A stretch of 23,814 nt of DNA from Gracilaria caudata (Eukaryota; Rhodophyta; Florideophyceae; Gracilariales; Gracilariaceae). The stretch lies in NCBI GenBank assembly GCA_030374735.1, contig JASCIV010000337.1:1-23814 (forward strand), in the 5' to 3' direction. Below the pieces are notes generated by a model that worked only from the letters and a program-made list of their open reading frames with translations, was not told the DNA's origin and ran no database searches. Both the position numbers and the translations under genes were made by a program. Each line of letters starts with the position of its first letter. The first letter of the stretch is position 1. Positions 18,549 through 23,814 of the stretch are shown one piece after another.

Positions 18549-19707
18549 GAGCGCACCCGTAGGCTCACTTCGCTGAGCTTCCTTCATCTCCACACCTCTG
18601 CCCTTTTTCTTCCTTCTGCTTGTCTTTGATGTACTCTAGTCTGCGTACAGCCCAGCTGTGAGTAAAAAAAAATGCTCCTGTTCGTGCATGAAAAACATTG
18701 TCCACCTGGCCTTGTCCCCCAACCTCCGTCCGGAACCGTTTCGTTTCGCAATGCATTTCAGCTCTTCTTGCTCCCTCGTCTGTGCTTCACTTTCACTCCT
18801 CCACCCATCTCCCCGCCGCGCGTTGACGTGGCACTCGCAAGTGACATTACGACAACACCATGTTTGCCGTTGCGGCTCCAGGCTCTCTCGTGTCATATTG
18901 CAAAACAGCACAAAAGCACCTTCTTACGCTCTCACGAGTCTGTGCTTGCGATTCAAATAACAGTCATTGGTTTGTTTAGGATCTGTCCTTATTCAACTCA
19001 CCACTCCGCTCACGATTCAACCACTCTTCGACGCGGACTACCGGAGATAATACCTGCAACGACTCGTGCGACTTCAACTTCGATCACAACATTTCTCACC
19101 GCTCACTTACTCCCCGGAAAACTGCTTCCAGGGCCACCCCAATTGCTTCAGAATCGAGAGCCAGTATGCAGGGCAGCTGTCCTGCTCACTCGTTCGTAGC
19201 CGGAGCTATTTGGTTTAACATTAGACGGAGACCGCAGAAGCGGTGGGCAGTTCAGTAGGGGAAAGTAAACTCGACAACAGGGCGGCCGCACTGAACAAGG
19301 GGTGGCAGCCAGTGGCTGTTGTGAAGCCCCATTAAGTGCGTGTTTGAGAGAAAGTTTTTCTTCTCGCTCATGGTGCCATAAAAGGCGTTTTTGGCGACCC
19401 GCGGAAAGAGACTGTCATGTCGACACCTGGTCCTTGTGCACAGTCTTAACAAGGTCAACATGCGGGACATCAAACGTTCCATTTTCTACCAAAATTTTCG
19501 TCTTCTCCCTCTGACGGGTATCCGTTTGAGCAAAGTGGATAATCATCGAAGGGCATGCATCATCGAGAGAGTGAGCAGGGGCGGTGAGCTGCATAGAAAA
19601 GCAAAAGTTAGTTCAAGAGCTATCGTACAGGCGAGACTGCTGTGAATTGCAACTCGATTAAAGAAGGTTGTACAAACTGTGCAGGTGCACCCAACCGAAG
19701 AGCGCAT
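18549..19707. other. Convergent intergenic region, Hc1-like / MRPL46
   Basis: 1159 bp between converging stops. A plus-strand frame at 18672-19199 (ATG, 175 codons) and a minus-strand frame at 19252-19482 (ATG with context GAAAATGGA, 76 codons) were read; neither gives a known domain. The second has less biased composition and a fair start context, so it is the better candidate for a small real gene, but support is weak and it is not called. No RNA gene was recognised. Confidence 0.45.
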
Positions 19708-20553
19708 TTACAATTTTGCTTTATCAGCTGGATGTATTGTAGGACCATTGCCCAGCAGCATAGGTTTGATGGCCGAGTAATACTCTTGGCTTAGCAAATC
19801 AGGTAGCTCACAATCTCTCGCCCATATGTAATCCTCACAGTTGCGAGTTTGACTGACATCTCCCGAAAGCAACATTGCTCGATAAAAAAAGATCTTCACG
19901 CCATACACGTCGTGCTTCTGTTGATATGAAAGAGGATAAACGTGCTCCAGGTGACAAGCTGGTGAATACGAAACAAAGTGAAACACGGGGCGCGACCCGT
20001 GTACAGTAACGCTCTTCAACGCACTTTCAGCATACTCTTTCATCTTAACGTCATCCTTCGACACCAGAACCTGCGGAAACTGCATGTGTGCCGAGGTTTT
20101 ACTCCGTCGAATCACAAAGTACAAACGCTCCTGTAACGCACGGTCCAAAGACTTTTGATCGTTGGTTGCATCAGCCTCAGTAACTCTCGGCGCTGGCACA
20201 TATTTATCCGCGACTGGATCATCGAAACTGGGCTCTGTGCGCCCTTCAACGCGGTCCTTCTCCGAAAGAAACAAATACGCTGGAATGGGACGCGCCCGCT
20301 TCTGCTGATCGATGAAACGACCCAGTAGATACTCAGCCTCGAACTTGTGCGGGTCGGGTGTGACGACCGGATAGCGCTCGAGAACGGCCGCTGAGGCCAG
20401 ACGCCAGCCGTGTTTGAAGTTGGCTGCTGGGTCGGATCCCTCCTTGGGGAGACGGTCGAGCCCGCGCTTGACCTTCTTTAACACATGTTGTTCGATCGAT
20501 TTGACGCTGGTGTGCAGCCTTCTGTACGAGCGCCAACCCAACGCACGCTGCAT
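19708..20553 (-). CDS. MRPL46: Mitochondrial large-subunit ribosomal protein L46
   Basis: 281 aa from the ATG at 20553; the frame extends upstream only to a GTG. The N-terminus (MQRALGWRSYRRLHTSVKS) is Arg-rich with no acidic residues, a typical mitochondrial presequence. The body has the Nudix-like fold of L46 without a Nudix catalytic box: LYFVIRRSKTSAHMQFPQ at about 144-161, YGVKIFFYRAMLLSGD at about 217-232, and YIWARDCELPDLLSQEYY at about 242-259, which match conserved stretches of MRPL46. It is a structural subunit of the mitochondrial ribosome. No introns. It diverges from the SDR gene with 292 bp between starts. Assignment rests on motif recognition, mainly the C-terminal half. Confidence 0.8.
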   Translation of the reverse strand: MQRALGWRSYRRLHTSVKSIEQHVLKKVKRGLDRLPKEGSDPAANFKHGWRLASAAVLERYPVVTPDPHKFEAEYLLGRFIDQQKRARPIPAYLFLSEKDRVEGRTEPSFDDPVADKYVPAPRVTEADATNDQKSLDRALQERLYFVIRRSKTSAHMQFPQVLVSKDDVKMKEYAESALKSVTVHGSRPVFHFVSYSPACHLEHVYPLSYQQKHDVYGVKIFFYRAMLLSGDVSQTRNCEDYIWARDCELPDLLSQEYYSAIKPMLLGNGPTIHPADKAKL

Positions 20554-20845
20554 TGCTCTCGAAGACGGCGACCTTCCCAAGCTCCCCGCGCCACCAGCCT
20601 CTGCTCGTCGCCTCCACGGAGACACATTGGATAGTGATGCCGACCTTGCTCGACAGGAGCGGAACTCGGCTCGCGCGCACGTGGCGACGTGGCGGAACCT
20701 TCAAATGCCCGGACGGTAGAACATGAACTGTCAGACGCTGCGAGACGCACGGAGGCGTGGGAGGCAAAACGCCGTGGCCGGTGCACTGCACCTCCGCCGT
20801 CTGCATGCGACGTACCTTCGTAGGTAGACTTGCAGCCTTGGCACG
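20554..20845. promoter_or_regulatory. Short divergent promoter region, MRPL46 / SDR
   Basis: The 292-bp gap between opposite start codons must carry both promoters. No TATA box or clear motif was recognised; its composition is moderately GC-rich. Confidence 0.45.
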
Positions 20846-21760
20846 ATGGGCGTGCTTGTCATCATCGGCGCCACCGGCGAGCTCGGCAGCCAGACCGTGC
20901 TCGCCGCCTCCGCAGATGACGCCACCGGCTGGCCCGGTGATATCATCGCCACCTACAACAACAGCCCGCCGCGCCTGGGCCTACCGCGCGTCAAGTGGAT
21001 CAAGCTCGACTGCTCCGATCACAAGGCGGTGCGCTCGCTGGTGGTGTCGCTCAGCGAGCTTGACGCCGTCGTGTACTGCGCTGTGCCCAAGCATGGAGGC
21101 GCTGCCGGTAAGGGCGGCGGGCGCATTCGCGCTGGCATTGTCGACGATGTGCTAAATTGTGCTGAGGCTGTTGCACTGATTGGCGCTAGATTCGTGGCCG
21201 TTTCGACTGACCTCGTATTTGATGGGCGTATTCCAGAGGGAGAGTGCTATGATGAGGCCAGTAAGACATGTCCACCCAATCCATATGGCGTGTACAAGCA
21301 ACAAATGGAGCAGCAGTTGTTGGCGCTCTCCGGAAAGATTGTTATCGCGCGTACTAGCTTGATTCTTACCGTGGATGAACCGCCATACGGAAAGGGCATT
21401 CAATTCGTGGTGGACTGTATCAATGGCGAGAAGGGTGAGATCGAACTCTTCACTGATGAGTTGCGCAATATGTCCTTCTCAGATGATCTTGGACGCGCAC
21501 TGGTGGAGCTTGCGAAGCCGCAATGTGCACATGTTGGCCTCATTCATATGGTCAGTGATGAGGTCACCAATAGATGGGAGCTTGCAAAACTGCTCGCAAA
21601 GCGTCTCGGCCTCGAGGACAAGATTGGAAAGTTCGCTAAGAGCGGGCTGTCGGCGGAGAGCGGTCTTAACCGCCCGCTTAACTGCGCTCTATCTACCAAG
21701 TTGAAGAACAAGGTTCTCAACACACACATCGATGGAATCTCTGAACGTCTGTCTAAATAA
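20846..21760 (+). CDS. RmlD-type extended short-chain dehydrogenase/reductase
   Basis: 304 aa. A Rossmann fold starts at the N-terminus with GATGELG (8-14), the GxxGxxG nucleotide-binding loop, so there is no targeting peptide and the protein should be cytosolic. FVAVSTDLVFDG (116-127) corresponds to the STDYVFDG motif of RmlD (dTDP-4-dehydrorhamnose reductase), and PPNPYGVYKQQ (143-153) supplies the YxxxK pair Y147/K151. The C-terminal half (LRNMSFSDDLGRALVEL and onward) fits the RmlD substrate-binding domain, which is also present in MAT2B. The substrate is not determined: nucleotide-sugar reduction, epimerase-like chemistry or a non-catalytic MAT2B-like role are all possible. No introns and clear coding bias. 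Confidence 0.8.
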   Translation: MGVLVIIGATGELGSQTVLAASADDATGWPGDIIATYNNSPPRLGLPRVKWIKLDCSDHKAVRSLVVSLSELDAVVYCAVPKHGGAAGKGGGRIRAGIVDDVLNCAEAVALIGARFVAVSTDLVFDGRIPEGECYDEASKTCPPNPYGVYKQQMEQQLLALSGKIVIARTSLILTVDEPPYGKGIQFVVDCINGEKGEIELFTDELRNMSFSDDLGRALVELAKPQCAHVGLIHMVSDEVTNRWELAKLLAKRLGLEDKIGKFAKSGLSAESGLNRPLNCALSTKLKNKVLNTHIDGISERLSK

Positions 21761-22276
21761 GCTACGAGGCTATCTGCTTTCGATCTGAATGCCATTTGTG
21801 TAATTCAGACCATGTTACATTGCTGTACACAGTGCTTTGCTGTTGCGTTGCGTCGGCTCTCGGCGGCTGCAAGACGCATGCGTGACCACAGGGGTGATGC
21901 CAGCCGTTCCGTCGGAGATGAATTGTTGAAATCTGACCTAATCATTACGTGTTACCTTTGTAGAGCTCTCCAGTGTGAGCAATCTGTATCATCTTCAACG
22001 GCCGATACTTAACGTGCGCGTAGTACCTGGATTGCTCAGGAGTGATAAATTCATCAACCACCTGCTCAGGTTAAGAAAGAGCACTTCTCAGAAGATAGAT
22101 TCCAACAAAACATGTGAATCCTGATTTGGCAGCAACGAGCGCTCTGTTTCTTTTTTGAGACTGAGGAGCAAAAACGAGCACAATCTTCTGCCGTTCCTGC
22201 CGTTCTACAATCACGCAATCCTCATTGAGCATTCCTCGATGCCCTGAAAAGGAGGCCCGTATCAGCGAGTATCCTC
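21761..22276. other. Intergenic region, SDR to Uma2 gene
   Basis: 516 bp between two same-strand genes. It should contain the 3' UTR of the SDR gene and the promoter of the Uma2 gene. One ATG-started frame of 66 codons (21812-22012) has no recognisable content. No TATA box, AATAAA or RNA gene was seen. Confidence 0.5.
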
Positions 22277-23627
22277 ATGGTTGTGCGTTCCCCAATGCAG
22301 ATACAACAAAAGTTCTCTACCCAACTATCTCGTCGCGAAAGTCACGATGCTCCAAATGACACACTCGTGCGACAGACGCACCAGCGACTGCCAGCAACAT
22401 ATCCGGCAGGCGTGACCGCAAGCGGACCACTGCTTCCTGCTACGAAACGAGTGTCCAAGCAATTTGGAATTCAATTTGAGTTACCAGAAGGGTAGGTGGA
22501 TTTGGAGCAACGTGCATGCGCCGGTGGGTGTCGAGGATTGTTTCTCTTCTTGCTCTTGGTTCATGTCAAACTCTTTGTCTCACTTACGAATGCACTCATC
22601 CTCATCCCCTGTCAACAGCCCGTCCTTGCGTGCTCTGCCAATGAACGCGAACTCATCGTCAACTTTGGGGGTCTCACAATCTCCGTTACTTTCACAAGCA
22701 AAACTCAAGTCAAATCTTCGTCCAGGAGCACTTAATTTAACTCCGTGTACTCTTGATGAATATTTTCAGCTGCCGGACGAAGCGGATAACAGATACCAAC
22801 TGATTGACGGGATACTATCGCACCGTCAAATGGCATCTCCTCGTCACAAAGTAACACAGTTGTCACTTGCAACCCGTTTTAACTTTCTAAACGATGGTAG
22901 GCAGGACAATGATCGAATTGAAGCCATCCTCGAAGCAAAGATATGTATACCCTCAAGCAACAGTGATGAAGATTACGACATTCTGATAGCCGATATCGCA
23001 ATTGGACCATATGTATCTCCCGAAGAACGGGAGAATCATTCTCCCACTTCGCAACGCGTAGATTTTCCTCTGTCAAAGGCAGCACCATTCGTCGTAATTG
23101 AAATTACGAGTTCTAACAGAATTACGGATATTACAACGAAGAGAATTGCGTATGCCTTGCGTGGTATCCAAGAGTACGTGATTGTAGACTGTGAGAATGA
23201 CAAAGTGATTGTGTTGAAGTTAAGTGCAGACCCTCGAGACTGGCAAGGCCGCGCAGTTCGCAAGTCAAGTCGTCTGAGTAAGAAGTTTTTTTATAATTCC
23301 GAACGTGTCTATGAAGGAAACGAGAAAGTTGAAGCCTCCTTTTTGCGTGAAATTGATATAACTGCTGCAGAAATGGTCACCCATGCAAGACCTGCTTCCG
23401 ATATTTGCTTATCTCCTTTGCGCAAGGAGCGGGCTAGGGCAAAAGAAGCGGAAACGAGAGCGACTGAGGCTACAATGAGAGCGACCGAGGCTGTAATGAG
23501 AGCGACTGAGGCTGAAAAGAGTGCGATTGAAAGGGCAGAAGCAGCCGAGAAGAACTTTGAGGCCGTATCCAAGTTACTCATTTCACTGGGTCATGGAGAT
23601 AAAATTGTGAAACCAAGTGAAGTTTGA
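22277..23627 (+). CDS. Uma2 family (DUF820) nuclease-fold protein with coiled coil, two exons
   Basis: Exons 22277-22491 and 22619-23627 give 407 aa. The 127-nt intron has GTAGGT and TGTCAACAG ends; exon 1 supplies two bases and exon 2 one base of codon 72, so two frames that each end or lack an ATG alone become one. Residues about 1-115 are Ser/Pro/Gln-rich and unrecognised. The Uma2 domain (PF05685, PD-(D/E)xK fold) covers about 118-275, opening with LTPCTLDEYFQLPDEADNRYQLIDGI (in parts) and ending with YVIVDCENDKVIVLKL. Likely active-site residues are D192, E233 (VVIEI) and K246 (TTKR), all present. The C-terminus has a charged coiled coil of RATEAxM heptads, as in cyanobacterial Uma2 proteins with RAxEAER repeats. 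The biochemical role of Uma2 proteins is unknown; nuclease activity is inferred from the fold. The family is mainly bacterial, so transfer is likely. Confidence 0.85.
23457..23519 (+). repeat. Three 21-nt tandem repeats in the Uma2 coiled coil
   Basis: Three units of the form AGAGCGACTGAGGCTACAATG follow each other, differing at a few positions, and encode RATEATM, RATEAVM and RATEAEK. The unit equals one coiled-coil heptad, so gain or loss of units keeps the frame. Confidence 0.85.
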
Positions 23628-23712
23628 AGAGGACAGAAGAGAGTCCGTTCTCCTTCTTCGTCGCATTTGGATAAAACCAACACAAATGCGGCCGGCTACA
23701 TGTACTCACCGA

Positions 23713-23718
23713 AATAAA
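23713..23718 (+). terminator. Candidate polyadenylation signal, Uma2 gene
   Basis: AATAAA lies 85 bases past the stop codon in CGAAATAAAGC. Use is inferred from position. Confidence 0.5.
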
Positions 23719-23814
23719 GCAGTATTTGTTTGAAATCGTTGGATGACATTGATGGAGAGTTGCCTCGCTGACGCGTTACTCTCGAACGATGAACTCTGAT
23801 ACGGATTTCTTAGT

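Noticed and set aside
18672..19199. 175-codon plus-strand frame after the Hc1-like gene
   Set aside because: No recognisable domain and a Pro/Ser/Thr/Leu-rich composition that fits translation of pyrimidine-rich 3' flank.
22464..22618. Unspliced TTG-initiated N-terminus of the Uma2 protein
   Set aside because: There is no ATG in that part of the frame, and splicing 22492-22618 joins an ATG-started exon in exact phase with good donor and acceptor sequences.
1..23814. CRISPR arrays, insertion sequences or bacterial operon structure
   Set aside because: No regularly spaced repeats, transposase or ribosome-binding-site pattern was seen; the window is eukaryotic nuclear DNA.

Overview
This is nuclear DNA from a eukaryote, most likely a unicellular red alga or a close relative. 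The eukaryotic signs are five spliceosomal introns (5' sites GTATGT, GTACGT, GTAAGT, GTAGGT; 3' sites ending in AG), Kozak-like start contexts, AATAAA signals, a TATA box, and a set of eukaryote-only genes (UBE2H, F-box, OS-9, OSBP-related, MRP-type ABC transporter, MRPL46). A primary plastid is suggested by a ClpP/ClpR-family protein whose N-terminus looks like a simple chloroplast transit peptide. The red-algal assignment is inference; no marker gene is in the window.

Layout. 1-1516: no gene seen. 1517-2534 (-): four-exon ubiquitin-conjugating enzyme of the UBE2H/Ubc8 type, divergent from 3192-5159 (+), an F-box protein with a probable degenerate beta-propeller. 5555-6349 (-): plastid ClpR-like subunit lacking the catalytic serine, divergent from 6833-7732 (+), an OS-9/Yos9 ER lectin. 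Its stop lies 11 bases from the convergent stop of 7744-8583 (-), an enoyl-CoA delta-isomerase. 9697-14831 (+): full-length ABCC (MRP) transporter in two exons with a TATA box upstream. 14832-16237: a low-complexity intergenic stretch with a 32-nt imperfect inverted repeat. 16238-17455 (-): OSBP-related lipid transfer protein. 17456-18353: very GC-rich divergent promoter region with short tandem repeats. 18354-18548 (+): a 64-aa bacterial Hc1-type histone H1-like protein. 19708-20553 (-): mitochondrial ribosomal protein L46, divergent from 20846-21760 (+), an RmlD-type extended SDR. 22277-23627 (+): a two-exon gene for a Uma2 (DUF820) PD-(D/E)xK nuclease-fold protein with a C-terminal coiled coil.

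The genes do not form one pathway; this is a compact nuclear gene neighbourhood with many divergent and convergent pairs. Two loosely related themes are protein quality control (UBE2H, F-box, OS-9, ClpR) and lipid or metabolite handling (ECI, ABCC, OSBP-related). The most unusual content is two genes of bacterial-type families in a eukaryotic chromosome: the Hc1-like histone and the Uma2 protein, the latter with a spliceosomal intron that joins the two reading frames exactly.

Start codons were checked by hand. Several long frames that seem to start earlier open at GTG or TTG, so the first suitable ATG was used.
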